Below are positions 44,932-54,470 of a stretch of DNA of 64,000 nucleotides, one piece after another. Origin of the DNA: Stieleria varia (lineage in GTDB: Bacteria; Planctomycetota; Planctomycetia; Pirellulales; Pirellulaceae). Location: assembly GCF_038443385.1 (NCBI RefSeq), contig NZ_CP151726.1, positions 4,588,001 through 4,652,000 on the forward strand, read 5' to 3'. Position 1 is the stretch's first letter. The number at the start of each line of letters is the position of its first letter. Position numbers and translations under genes: made by a program. The notes beneath the pieces were generated by a model that had not been told where the DNA came from, did not search any database, and worked only from the letters and a program-made list of their open reading frames with translations.

Positions 44932-46037
44932 AGCATGTTGATGAATATCGTTCGTCCCAACAGGCGAAGACGCTGGTCGATGAAATTCGCCGCATCTGCA
45001 CGCGACGCTGGGCTTTGATGGACGTCTGTGGTGGTCAAACGCACGGTTTGCTCCGCAGTGGCATTCAGCAGCAATTGTGTCAGACGGTTGAGCTGATCCA
45101 TGGCCCGGGATGTCCCGTTTGTGTGACACCGCCGGAACTGATTGATTGGGCCGTGGCAATGTCGCATCAGCCCAAGACGATTGTGGCAAGTTTTGGCGAC
45201 ATGTTGCGAGTGCCTGGCAATCGGGACTCGTTGTTGGATGCCCGAAGCCGAGGAGGGAGTGTGCGGATTGTGTACTCGCCGATCGACGCGGTGGAACTGG
45301 CGAGTCGGCATCCCGATCACATCATCGTATTCTTTGCCGTCGGTTTCGAGACAACGGTGCCGGCGACCGCTTTGGCTGTATTGCAGGCTGCCCAGCGAAA
45401 GCTGATGAACTTCTGTGTGCTGCCGGCGCATGTCCGCGTGTTGCCGGCGATGAGAACGCTTGCCGCCAGCGAAGACAATCGCGTCCAAGGATTCTTGGCC
45501 GCAGGTCACGTCTGCGTCGTCACCGGTTTTGACTGTTATGAATCGTTTTCCAATGAATACAAGACTCCCGTTGTCGTGACCGGGTTCGAGCCGCTCGATC
45601 TACTCGGCGGGATTTTAGCGTGTGTGACACAGTTGGAATCAGGCGAACACCGAGTCGAGAATCGTTTTGGACGCAGCGTTTGTCGGCAAGGAAACTTGGC
45701 AGCAGCGGATCTGATCGATCAAGTCTATGAAGTAGCTGACAGCAATTGGCGTGGTTTTGGCTTGATCGCTAGCGGCGGCTATCGTCTCCGTCGTCAGTGG
45801 CAGGAATTTGATGCGTCATATCGTTTCGCTCGTTGTTTCTCACCACCCATCGTTGACCGGGATGTCTGTCGGGCGGCGGATGTCATGTCGGGCAGGATTG
45901 AGCCATATGAATGTGCCGAGTTTGGCAAGACTTGTGTTCCCGAGTCTCCGCTCGGCGCTCCCATGGTTTCCAGTGAGGGCGTCTGCGCTGCCTACTTTCG
46001 ATTCGCGCCGTTGGCTCAAACAGGAGAGCATTCATGA
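44928..46037 (+). CDS. hypD: Fe(CN)2CO assembly protein HypD
   Basis: 369 residues. Conserved cysteine motifs are MDVCGGQTHGLLRSG, HGPGCPVCVTPPELID and GHVCVVTGFDCYE; the [4Fe-4S] ligands fall in the C-terminal CFSPPIVDRDVCRAADVMSG ... CAEFGKTCVPESPLGAPMVS. It is the scaffold on which cyanide and CO are attached to iron. Typical length. Confidence 0.95.
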   Translation: MKHVDEYRSSQQAKTLVDEIRRICTRRWALMDVCGGQTHGLLRSGIQQQLCQTVELIHGPGCPVCVTPPELIDWAVAMSHQPKTIVASFGDMLRVPGNRDSLLDARSRGGSVRIVYSPIDAVELASRHPDHIIVFFAVGFETTVPATALAVLQAAQRKLMNFCVLPAHVRVLPAMRTLAASEDNRVQGFLAAGHVCVVTGFDCYESFSNEYKTPVVVTGFEPLDLLGGILACVTQLESGEHRVENRFGRSVCRQGNLAAADLIDQVYEVADSNWRGFGLIASGGYRLRRQWQEFDASYRFARCFSPPIVDRDVCRAADVMSGRIEPYECAEFGKTCVPESPLGAPMVSSEGVCAAYFRFAPLAQTGEHS

Positions 46038-47086
46038 AATCAAACCAGGGAGTCAACTGTCCGCTTCCCTCGACGGCGAGTGATCGCATCACACTGTTGC
46101 ATGGCGAAGGCGGCCGAGTGATGCGTCGATTTTTACGCGAACGCGTTTTGGGGCGTTTGGGGGAATATGATGTTCAGATCGATGCCGACGCTGCGGATCT
46201 GGGTCAGTTCGAGGGCGAAGTCGCGATCACGACGGATAGTTTTGTCGTGTCCCCGAGATTCTTTCCCGGCGGTGACATCGGCTCATTGTGCGTTCACGGT
46301 GTGGTCAACGATCTTTCTGTGTCTTGCGCGACACCGAAGTACATGACGTTGGCGATCATCGTCGAAGAAGGCTTTGCGATCAGCGAGTTTGACCGGATCG
46401 TTGATCGGATTGCCGGTGCCGCCAAAGCGTGTGCCATCAAGATCGTTGCGGGCGATACCAAGGTCGTTCCCAAGAATTCCGTCGACGGGATGTTTCTCAG
46501 TGCGACGGCGGTCGGTGTCTTTCGAGAACCGCGATTGGTCGGTCCCAAGAGATTAAAGACGGGTGCAAAGCTGATCGTATCGGGACCGATAGGTGAACAC
46601 GGTTTTGCCGTGTTGTGTGCGAGAGAGTCACTTGGATTCACGCCTGCACCGAAATCCGATTCATCGCCGTTGCAGTTGGCGACTATGGCATTGCATGCGG
46701 CGCTGGGGAGCGATCTATTTGCGATGCGTGATGCGACTCGCGGCGGCGTCGCGGCAGTTTGTCACGAATGGGCCGAAGCGTGCGGAAATGCGATGTGGAT
46801 CGACGAATCACAACTGCCGCTGTCCGATTCCGCACGCGGCGTCAGCGAGATCTTGGGACTCGATCCGCTATTCGTGGCCGGAGAAGGCGTTTTTGTCGCG
46901 GCAGTGGCAAGTCATAGGGCAGACGATGCGTTGCAAGCATTGAGGCGGGTGGAGATCAGCCGACATGCGTGCGTGATTGGCGAAGTCCAGCCGTGCCGCG
47001 TCTCACCTGTGCTGGTGCGGCGCGGTGTTGGTGTCGACCAACCCTTGGATGAACCGTTGGCCGCGATGCTGCCACGGATCTGTTGA
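46034..47086 (+). CDS. hypE: Thiocarbamate dehydratase HypE
   Basis: 350 residues, PurM-like fold. It starts RITLLHGEGGRVMRRFLRER, has AITTDSFVVSPRFFPGGDIG and MRDATRGGVAAVCHEWAEA, and ends in MLPRIC, the C-terminal cysteine that carries the thiocyanate. It dehydrates the carbamoyl group made by HypF. It is the last of the ten coupled genes; a hairpin follows the stop. Confidence 0.96.
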   Translation: MKSNQGVNCPLPSTASDRITLLHGEGGRVMRRFLRERVLGRLGEYDVQIDADAADLGQFEGEVAITTDSFVVSPRFFPGGDIGSLCVHGVVNDLSVSCATPKYMTLAIIVEEGFAISEFDRIVDRIAGAAKACAIKIVAGDTKVVPKNSVDGMFLSATAVGVFREPRLVGPKRLKTGAKLIVSGPIGEHGFAVLCARESLGFTPAPKSDSSPLQLATMALHAALGSDLFAMRDATRGGVAAVCHEWAEACGNAMWIDESQLPLSDSARGVSEILGLDPLFVAGEGVFVAAVASHRADDALQALRRVEISRHACVIGEVQPCRVSPVLVRRGVGVDQPLDEPLAAMLPRIC

Positions 47087-47099
47087 TAGCTGTTCCAAA

Positions 47100-47159
47100 C
47101 ACGTAGCCGAGCCTCTCCGAGGCTCGAAAGTTCGCGTCTCGGAGAGACGCGGCTACGTG
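47100..47159. terminator. Strong hairpin after hypE
   Basis: ACGTAGCCGAGCCTCTCCGA and TCGGAGAGACGCGGCTACGT form an imperfect long stem 14 bp after the hypE stop. No T-run follows, so it may be a REP-like repeat that also ends transcription. Confidence 0.6.
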
Positions 47160-47353
47160 ATTTGGAAAAACCGACAGTCTGTCGATTTATGTTGTTGGGT
47201 AACGAATTCGCCCAGGCTCACTATCGCCAAATATCGGGATTCCGTGAGGGGATTTTCCTTGCATGGCATCGTAATTGCATGGTCGAATGAATGTTGTGCG
47301 GAATTCGAGTCCCATCGCATGAGTCTGGCGATTCACGTGGCAAGAGGTAAAGC

Positions 47354-47836
47354 ATGAGCACGAATATCGACAGCAGTCTTTGTCAGATCTTTGCCGATTG
47401 GCGAGACGACGACCTTGCCTTGCAGTCTCAAATCGACGAATTGCGTAGGTGGATGGCGGAAGTCACCCAGCTTGGCATACCGCGTTTCGGTGAAATGGCG
47501 GGCAAGCTCAAGCCGCTGCAAGACTACATCCACAATCACTTCGCCCGCGAGCTTTCACTGCTGGAGCGACTGGTGGACAAGTATCCCGAAGTGGCTGATC
47601 AGGTTGATGCGGTGCGTCGGCAGACAAACCATGATCACGACGTGCTGGGCAGACGCCTGCAGGAGTTCATTGATCGATTGAATCAGCCTGATCCACCGTT
47701 TGATTCATGGACGGCTGCGATCGATGAGCTGGAATTGATTGTCGATGCCTTGGAACAACACGAAGATCAGGAGTCAGAGAGCTTGCACATTCTGATGCCC
47801 AAGGAATGCGAAGTGGTGGAGACCAAACCAAGATAG
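47354..47836 (+). CDS. Hemerythrin-like protein
   Basis: 160 residues. Helices carry the diiron-ligand positions H..(E)..H: DYIHNHFARELSLLERLVD, RQTNHDHDVLGRRLQEFID and ALEQHEDQESESLHILMP. No membrane segment. Hemerythrins bind O2 or NO, or scavenge iron or peroxide. It lies 267 bp after hypE and 37 bp before a CBS-pair gene, so it probably belongs with the hydrogenase region in low-oxygen physiology. The ligand pattern is not perfectly canonical. Confidence 0.7.
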   Translation: MSTNIDSSLCQIFADWRDDDLALQSQIDELRRWMAEVTQLGIPRFGEMAGKLKPLQDYIHNHFARELSLLERLVDKYPEVADQVDAVRRQTNHDHDVLGRRLQEFIDRLNQPDPPFDSWTAAIDELELIVDALEQHEDQESESLHILMPKECEVVETKPR

Positions 47837-47873
47837 TCTGGGCGAACACAACAGCGACTAAAGGACAATTGCC

Positions 47874-48329
47874 ATGATCGATGAGAAAAAGCTTGGTTCA
47901 AGCGTTTCCGATCTGATGTCATGCGACGTTGTGACGATCCGTTCGGACGCGACGATCGGCGAGCTGCTGGAGTTGATGCAGCGCGAACAGGTTTCGTCGG
48001 TGCCGGTGGTCGATGATGGGCTGTGTGTCGGCATGGTGACGTCCACCGATCTGGCGAGGCTGATTCGCGACACGAACGAAGTGCTGCACAGTGACTACCC
48101 GCACTATGAAGACTGTGTGTGGGCAGTTGATTTGGCACGCCGAAAATTCAAAGAAGATCCCGTGGTGGAAATCATGCAAGGAGGGATCGTGAGCGTCGCG
48201 CCGACCGACGACATCAGCCAAGCTGCGAAAAAGATGATGACGCAGCGTGTCCACCATCTCGCAGTGATGGACAACGGCAGACTGATCGGTTTTCTGTCAT
48301 CCTGTGATTTCGTACGAGCACTGGGGTAG
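47874..48329 (+). CDS. CBS-domain pair protein
   Basis: 151 residues with two CBS motifs: LMSCDVVTIRSDATIGELLE ... VSSVPVVDDGLCVGMVTSTD, and IMQGGIVSVAPTDDISQAAK ... VHHLAVMDNGRLIGFLSSCD. Such small proteins bind adenosine nucleotides and act as energy sensors. It follows the hemerythrin gene by 37 bp with AGGAC as a weak ribosome site. Confidence 0.92.
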   Translation: MIDEKKLGSSVSDLMSCDVVTIRSDATIGELLELMQREQVSSVPVVDDGLCVGMVTSTDLARLIRDTNEVLHSDYPHYEDCVWAVDLARRKFKEDPVVEIMQGGIVSVAPTDDISQAAKKMMTQRVHHLAVMDNGRLIGFLSSCDFVRALG

Positions 48330-48470
48330 ATGGCGGCTCATTAAGTCAATAGGCCACTTGACGCAGAAGACACTGCCAACTGGATTACACCGGAGTGTCC
48401 AACGCTGCTTCCGCCTACACCTTCGGAAACTGCTGACTTAGTGAGCCGTGACGCGTCAGCGGCCGGGCCC

Positions 48471-48639
48471 CTAGCCCGGATGATTCATAACCCGACGCGT
48501 AAGCGAGGGATACTCGGTAAATCCCTCGCTTACGCGTCGGGTTATGAAAAACAATCTGCATTTCCCAACGATGTCACAACTCATTGTCAAGAATCTGTTT
48601 GCGCTAAAATCAATCAGCCGCATGAATAATCCGGGCTAG
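48471..48639. mobile_element. MITE-like element A2, IS1380-type ends, CTAG on both sides
   Basis: The body 48475-48635 (161 bp) starts CCCGGATGATTCATAACCCG and ends ATGAATAATCCGGG, with CTAG at 48471-48474 and 48636-48639. Near the left end it contains the family D hairpin (CGACGCGTAAGCGAGGGAT with its inverse). The rest, 48330-48740, contains no gene; GGCTGCGGGTCAAACG at 48713 matches an arm of the 118-bp array at 62991. Confidence 0.75.
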
Positions 48640-48740
48640 CGCACTGCCCGGTGCCTTACGGCCCACGGCTCACCCTTGCGTTCCTGATTTCGATTTAATC
48701 AGCAGTCTCCTTCGGCTGCGGGTCAAACGCAGGCAAACTT

Positions 48741-50282
48741 CTAATCCGGGGCGTACTCTGCTTCACTCATCCAAGTCAGATCGCTCCAATAGGGAGTGTC
48801 GTTCGGCTGTGAAGCGCCGGAGGTTGATCTGCCGTTGCGAACGATGTCGGTGATTCGCTTCGTCAACACCGCAACCCGTTCAGGGTACTTGCCCGCGACG
48901 TTGTTGGATTCGCTGGGATCGCTCGCCAAGTCGTACAGTTCGATTTTTGATTTGCGATGTGGCATGATGAGTTTCCAATTCCCGTCCGTGATCGCTAATC
49001 GTCCTGCGGCGGAGTGATGGATCAGCGGAACTCGTGTGTGAGGCAGATCGGGTGAACGAAGCAAGCCGGCAAAGCTCTGGCTGTCGGGGGCGGCGTCGGG
49101 CGGTAACTGGATCGACAGCAGGTCAGCGATGGTTGCCGTGATATCGATTTGTCCAACGAGCGCATCGGAGCGACGTCCCGGCGACGCGATCCCGGCCGGC
49201 CACCGCAAAAAGAAAGGCACTCGATGGCCGCCTTCGTAGATGTCGCGTTTGCCGCCGCGATAGGGTCCGTTGCTGTGATGCGCGAACTCCTTCACGCGCG
49301 CTTGCCAAGAATTCTCGGGACCGTTGTCACTGGTCACGATCACCAGCGTGTTTTCGGCGAGTCCGCTGGCATCGAGATGATCCAACAGTCGGCCGATATG
49401 GTGGTCCGTTTCGATCATGAATTCTCCGTATCCACCACACTGGCCTTGGCCCCAAAACTCGGGCAATGGGCAGACAGGATAATGAGGTGACGTCAGTGGC
49501 AGATACAAAAAGAACGGCTTGTCCTGATTCACTCCTTGTTCGTGCCGATCGATCCACTGGATGGATTTATCGGTAAAGGTCGTCAGGCATTCGTTGTCCA
49601 CAAAATCCTTGGCGATCTCCATCCCGGGTTTGCCCAAGACCTGTTTGGTTTCCTGCGGCGTCGCTTGGTAAGGAGGCATGATTCGGTAGTCGACATGCCG
49701 ATCGTTTGGTTTCTTGGCCGTGAACAGCGTCGGCGGAACTTTCGCGTAGCGGCCTTCGAACCAAGCCAATACGCCGTAGTTGAGAGAGGCGGGAATGCCA
49801 AAGAAATACTGAAATCCTTTGTCCAGCGGCATGTCCTGCACGGGTTGCGTCCAGTCGCGAGAATCTTCGGTGCCGGGGAAATCCATCCCGAGATGCCACT
49901 TGCCGACTATCGCGGTATCGTAGCCGTTCTGAGCCAACATGGACGCGATCGTCATCCGATCATCGGCGATCAAGCACTTGCCTTCGGCCCCCATGACCCC
50001 ACTCTTGAGCGTCGTGCGCCAACTGTACCGGCCAGTCAGCAATCCGTACCGAGACGGCGTGCACACGGTGTCGCTGCAGTGTCCATTGGTCAGCGTCAGC
50101 CCTTCCGCAGCCAAACGATCCAGATTCGGAGTCTTGAACTTTGAATCTGGATTCAAACAACTGGCGTCCCCAAACCCTTGGTCATCGGTGTAGATGATGA
50201 TGATGTTCGGCTTGTCGACCGGATGTTGAGCAATGCAAGGCAATGTGGTCAGCAGACAAACGGCGAGCGATAGAAGTCGCAT
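48741..50282 (-). CDS. Secreted arylsulfatase-type sulfatase
   Basis: 513 residues with signal peptide LLSLAVCLLTTLPCIA. NIIIIYTDDQGFGDASCLN is the first metal-binding strand; the formylglycine motif is CTPSR in SDTVCTPSRYGLLTGRYSWR; GKWHLG and TSDNGPENSWQAR follow. It is a type I sulfatase for exported polysaccharide breakdown, distinct in sequence from the one at 2268. The C-terminal region includes WKLIMPHRKSKIELYDLASD. Substrate unknown. Confidence 0.94.
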   Translation of the reverse strand: MRLLSLAVCLLTTLPCIAQHPVDKPNIIIIYTDDQGFGDASCLNPDSKFKTPNLDRLAAEGLTLTNGHCSDTVCTPSRYGLLTGRYSWRTTLKSGVMGAEGKCLIADDRMTIASMLAQNGYDTAIVGKWHLGMDFPGTEDSRDWTQPVQDMPLDKGFQYFFGIPASLNYGVLAWFEGRYAKVPPTLFTAKKPNDRHVDYRIMPPYQATPQETKQVLGKPGMEIAKDFVDNECLTTFTDKSIQWIDRHEQGVNQDKPFFLYLPLTSPHYPVCPLPEFWGQGQCGGYGEFMIETDHHIGRLLDHLDASGLAENTLVIVTSDNGPENSWQARVKEFAHHSNGPYRGGKRDIYEGGHRVPFFLRWPAGIASPGRRSDALVGQIDITATIADLLSIQLPPDAAPDSQSFAGLLRSPDLPHTRVPLIHHSAAGRLAITDGNWKLIMPHRKSKIELYDLASDPSESNNVAGKYPERVAVLTKRITDIVRNGRSTSGASQPNDTPYWSDLTWMSEAEYAPD

Positions 50283-50620
50283 GGTAGTTCTTGGGGCATG
50301 ATGAGGACGCGGGACGCGTCGTCAATCATGTCTAAGTGGTCGCCTGAAATCAATTGTGGTGAGGGAATTCTGGCGAATCCCATTACGCGGTGGTGAGGGA
50401 GTTCTGGCGAACAAATGGCGAAGCCAATGTAGTGGACCTGTAAAAGTCGCGCACCGGGAAAGAGATCGACAGAACAGCCAAGAACTTGGCGTGAGTTCTG
50501 GCCGTTCCGCAAGAAGATAACCGCCAACCCGTAAGCCGACGGAACTGATGGGGGTTTGCACTAACTGATACCTTTGACGAACCCTCGCTCGATTTGCGGG
50601 TTCGAGCGAAACGACGTGAG
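50283..50620. other. Intergenic stretch with 20-bp repeat copy
   Basis: It contains the inverse of the 20-mer at 50364-50383 and an imperfect second copy at 50395-50412. Nothing else is recognised; the upstream control of the sulfatase must lie here. Confidence 0.5.
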
Positions 50621-51577
50621 CTATTGCATCTCCTGTGACTTGCGTTTCGCACGCTGCTTGTCGCGGAATCTTTTTTTCCGCTTCGCGTCTTTCTCCGCCG
50701 TCGCGGCTTCCTTCTCCGCGATCGCTCGCTTCGTTTCGCTGCGTTCACGACGACTGGACTCGGGAGACTCCAACGTCAAACTTCCCATTTGGCCGGAACG
50801 GAGTTCAGTGACCAGGATTCGCGACGCGCGGTCGATGTCGATCAAGCGACTCTTGCCCAAACAGCCTCGTTTGCGTCCGATGGCCTCGATGATCTCCAAC
50901 TCTGCGTCGGGCAATTCGTCCAACTCGTATCGCTGAGCCAATCGATCCGGATAGGAGTCTCGCATGAATCTCGCTGCAAAAAAGCCGACGTCGGCGTAGT
51001 CCATCGCGGTCTCCTTGATCGAGCCCAGCAGAGCCAAGCGATAGCCGCTGCGGACATTGTGAACGTTCGGCCACATCATTCCCGGCGTGTCCACCAAAGT
51101 GATGCTGTCTCCGATGCTGACACGCTGCTGCTGCTTGGTGACGGCTGGCGTGTTTCCTGTTTTGGCAATCTTGCGATTGGCCAGAAAATTGATGATCGTC
51201 GATTTTCCGACATTGGGAATGCCGCAAATCATGATGTCGATCGTTCGCCCGCGTCGCTCGGGAACCATCTGCGTGGCGATTTGCTTTAACTGACGAATGG
51301 TCGGCACGTCGTCGGTCGTGACCGCATGGGCTCGAACACCTTCCTCTTGGCTGAAATGGGCAAGCCAGCGCGCCGTCATCGATTCATCGGCAAGATCGCT
51401 CTTGGCCAGCACCTTCAAACAAGGCTTGGTGCCTCGAAGCTCCTCGAGCAACGGATTCTCACTTGAATACGGGATCCTGGCATCGAGAACCTCGATCACC
51501 ACATGAACCTTGGGAAGCGTTGCCTCGATCTCAAGCCGGGCTTTGTGCATGTGGCCGGGGAACCACTGAATGGTCAT
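50621..51577 (-). CDS. rbgA: Circularly permuted GTPase, RbgA/YlqF type
   Basis: 318 residues from ATG at 51577 (MTIQWFPGHMHKARLE); the frame is open much further upstream without protein character. The GTPase motifs come in permuted order: G4 LAKSDLA, then G1 GIPNVGKST, then G3 DTPGMMWP. The tail of ~45 residues is rich in Lys/Arg/Glu. RbgA helps assemble the large ribosomal subunit. The permuted order and WFPGHMxKA start are diagnostic. Confidence 0.92.
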   Translation of the reverse strand: MTIQWFPGHMHKARLEIEATLPKVHVVIEVLDARIPYSSENPLLEELRGTKPCLKVLAKSDLADESMTARWLAHFSQEEGVRAHAVTTDDVPTIRQLKQIATQMVPERRGRTIDIMICGIPNVGKSTIINFLANRKIAKTGNTPAVTKQQQRVSIGDSITLVDTPGMMWPNVHNVRSGYRLALLGSIKETAMDYADVGFFAARFMRDSYPDRLAQRYELDELPDAELEIIEAIGRKRGCLGKSRLIDIDRASRILVTELRSGQMGSLTLESPESSRRERSETKRAIAEKEAATAEKDAKRKKRFRDKQRAKRKSQEMQ

Positions 51578-51750
51578 CTGAAAATCGCTGCTGGAGTGAG
51601 TCGAGAAATGTGTCTCCCCAGTGTCTCGTCTGACGGCTCTGCTGGCTAACCCCCAATTGGAGGAGATGCGGAGATCGGGCGAAGATTTGCCAGCGAATAG
51701 GGTTGCTGAGAAACTTAGAAGCGATATACCGTTTACAACCGTACCAGGTG

Positions 51751-51897
51751 ATGGGATTCGCCAGAATTCCTTGAGCCTGTTGGCCGGCTGGTGGAACAGG
51801 GAGAGGTGCGCGCGAGCGGCTAAAGCCTGGACTCCAACTGCTATTGGTAATGGGATTCGCCAGAATTCCTCTCGGACAGGATTTCTGGCGAAATCCA
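51751..51897. repeat. Two copies of the 20-bp repeat plus an inverted partner
   Basis: ATGGGATTCGCCAGAATTCC is at 51751-51770 and 51850-51869, and GGATTTCTGGCGAAATCCA at 51878-51896 is a near-inverse. The gap 51578-51956 holds no gene. Confidence 0.8.
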
Positions 51898-51956
51898 CTT
51901 CGGGGTGTGAAGGTGATTTTGTCGCTGTCGCTGACTGGTCCGGGACGAGCAATCTG

Positions 51957-54470
51957 TCACTCGTACCGCAATGCTTCGGTCGGTGCGAGCTGTGCCGCCC
52001 GCTCTGCGGGAATCCAAGCGGACAGAAACACCGTGGTCGTCGCCGCAGCGATGCAGCCAAAGAATAGCCAGGGATAAAAATGGAACACCACCGGGTGGCC
52101 GAGCACCGGCATGGCGGCCAAGTTGATCACGTAAGCGATCCATACTCCCATGGCCGCACCGGGGATCAATCCGATCAGGCCCATCATTGCGGCTTGAGCA
52201 AAGATCACGCGGCGAACTTGCCAACGCGTCATCGCGACAATTCTCAGCATTCCCAGCTCACGCGTTTGTTCCAAGACGTTCATCGTCAATGTGTTGACGA
52301 CGCCGAAACTGGCGACGACGAAGCTGAGGACCAGCAACGCACGCAATGAGCCGGTGATTCCGCCGAGCATCGCGTTGACGGTAGAGACGAGTCCGGCGTA
52401 GGACTGCAGCAACAAACCGTGTTCATTGCAGATACTTTCGAGCTGTTTCTCAACACTCTTGAGCGACTCCGGCTCACACTTGACGACGAAGATGTCTTCG
52501 CCGGTCACGCCCAGCAGTGCCTTGCCGCTCTGACGACTCATGTACACCGTCAGCCCGCCACCGATGTAGTCGTTAGCAATTCCGGCGATCATCAACGGTT
52601 TGGGACCGTCTGCGGTTTCGATCGTGATGGTGTCGCCCATTTTCAATGAACGGCGCTGAGACAGCACGGTCCCAATCACAACTTGACCCTCGTTGACGGC
52701 TTCGATCACGCTCGCCGGGTCTCCGGTTTGCAGGTCAAAGTAGACCTGATCGCTGTTGGTGAACTCGCGTACAACCACTAGCACCGTGTCCTGCGTGTCC
52801 GTTCGCACAGAAACAAACTTCAGGGAGTCCAGACTCGTGACCTCCTCGATCGATTCGATTTGGGCTCTGACGCTCTCCGGCATGTCGGCGGCTTCGCCGG
52901 TCGCCATGTCAGGCATCATGGCGCGAACGAAGAAATCGCCCACGATGGCGCGCTCGTACCACGTTCGCACATCGTTCAAGTTGTTTGATATCGTTGTCGC
53001 CAATGCGATACCCGTGCTCATTGCGATGAACAGCACGCCGATGGTCAACGTCGTGCGACCTCGATGACGCAGCAACTGACGCCGTGCCAATCGAGACTCC
53101 ACCGGAATCGATGCAAGCAGCGATCGCTCGACGAGTGCCGAGACGGGTCCGACGACGACAGGGATCAGCATGACCAAACCCAGCAAACCGCCGACCGACC
53201 CGATCGCCGCCAAACCGACGGGCAAGCGACCTTGGATGCATCCCGTCAGCAAGACGGCAGACACAGCCAGGGTGAGCAGCCCAAGGACAGGAACCCACCA
53301 TGAGACCTGAGATGAATGTTGAGGTGGCACGCTGACCAAGGCTTCCACCGGAGTCATCGCCGCTGCTTGACGGGCGGGCAAGTAAGCGCCCAGCATCGCG
53401 AGCCCCAAGCCAAACATCGTCGCGATGACCAACGAAGTCGTTGTGATTTCGACATCCGGCAACTCGACCAACATCACGTCGGCCACCGCCGTGGTCAAAA
53501 TGCGGGCCCCGAAAACACCGAGCATGATTCCCAGAATCGTTCCCAAGACTCCCATCGCGAGTGCTTCGCGATACAACACCCCGGCGATCTGTCGACGCGT
53601 GGCACCGATCGCTCGCATCACCGCAAACTGACGCCGTCGCTCGCCGACGTTCATGGCAAAGGTGTTGCCGATCACAAACACCGCCAGCATCAGAATGAAC
53701 GCCGTTGCCAACCGCAGACCTTGCTCGTTGGCCAACATCGCTTCGTCCGTCACATCGGTTCGTGTGGATGGGCGACCGATCGTGACGGTGTCCGGCAGCG
53801 CGGCTTGCAGTTCGTTTCGCACCGCATTTTCGTCGGCATCTTCGTTCAACACGATGGAGATCGTATCGATTTGCCGCTCGATTCGAAATCTTGCTTGAGC
53901 CACACGCAGGTGCATCATGACCAAGCCGCCTTGAACGACAGACGACCCACCGGCAGGTTGCACCAATCCGATCACGGGGGCCGGTTTCAGTCCGCTCCGC
54001 GTCAGTAACTTGATCTCGTCACCCACGACAACCTTCATTCGACGCGCTAATCCCACATCCATCCAGACGCCGATGTTTTTCCCAAGTGGCTCTCCTTCGA
54101 CAAGTTCATAGTCGCGGACTGCGGAGTCCTTTTCAGGGTCGATGCCCAACGCGGTCAAGGTGGCACGCCCCTCCGGTCCATAGAGGATCGTGTTTCGATG
54201 AATCAGCGGAACGGCAACGGCAACACCCGGAGTCTTTTCGGCTACCGCAACAAGTTCTTCGTCAAAACGTTTCCCTCCGAAACCCGTGATCTCCAAATCG
54301 GCACTTCCGTTCACCTTTTGGAACATCTGTCGATAGGCGGCACGAGTGGTGCGGGTCGCAGACAAGACCGAAATCACCGACGCGACACCAATGACCACGC
54401 TCAATAGCGTCAACAAAGCACGCCCGGGACGTCGTCCGACTTCACGCCGGCTAAAGGACCAAAGGATCAT
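51957..54470 (-). CDS. ABC transporter permease, FtsX/MacB-type with two FtsX domains
   Basis: 837 residues. An N-terminal membrane helix (residues ~17-37), a periplasmic MacB-PCD-like domain (to ~240), a first FtsX group of helices (TAFILMLAVFVIGNTFAMN ...), a second helix pair and extracytoplasmic domain, and a last FtsX group (RALLVLSFVVASFGVVNTLT; LIGLIPGAAMGVWIAYVINL). It overlaps the ATPase gene by 4 bp. Such pairs move lipoproteins or peptides, or drive mechanical changes in the envelope; substrate not indicated. Confidence 0.9.
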   Translation of the reverse strand: MILWSFSRREVGRRPGRALLTLLSVVIGVASVISVLSATRTTRAAYRQMFQKVNGSADLEITGFGGKRFDEELVAVAEKTPGVAVAVPLIHRNTILYGPEGRATLTALGIDPEKDSAVRDYELVEGEPLGKNIGVWMDVGLARRMKVVVGDEIKLLTRSGLKPAPVIGLVQPAGGSSVVQGGLVMMHLRVAQARFRIERQIDTISIVLNEDADENAVRNELQAALPDTVTIGRPSTRTDVTDEAMLANEQGLRLATAFILMLAVFVIGNTFAMNVGERRRQFAVMRAIGATRRQIAGVLYREALAMGVLGTILGIMLGVFGARILTTAVADVMLVELPDVEITTTSLVIATMFGLGLAMLGAYLPARQAAAMTPVEALVSVPPQHSSQVSWWVPVLGLLTLAVSAVLLTGCIQGRLPVGLAAIGSVGGLLGLVMLIPVVVGPVSALVERSLLASIPVESRLARRQLLRHRGRTTLTIGVLFIAMSTGIALATTISNNLNDVRTWYERAIVGDFFVRAMMPDMATGEAADMPESVRAQIESIEEVTSLDSLKFVSVRTDTQDTVLVVVREFTNSDQVYFDLQTGDPASVIEAVNEGQVVIGTVLSQRRSLKMGDTITIETADGPKPLMIAGIANDYIGGGLTVYMSRQSGKALLGVTGEDIFVVKCEPESLKSVEKQLESICNEHGLLLQSYAGLVSTVNAMLGGITGSLRALLVLSFVVASFGVVNTLTMNVLEQTRELGMLRIVAMTRWQVRRVIFAQAAMMGLIGLIPGAAMGVWIAYVINLAAMPVLGHPVVFHFYPWLFFGCIAAATTTVFLSAWIPAERAAQLAPTEALRYE

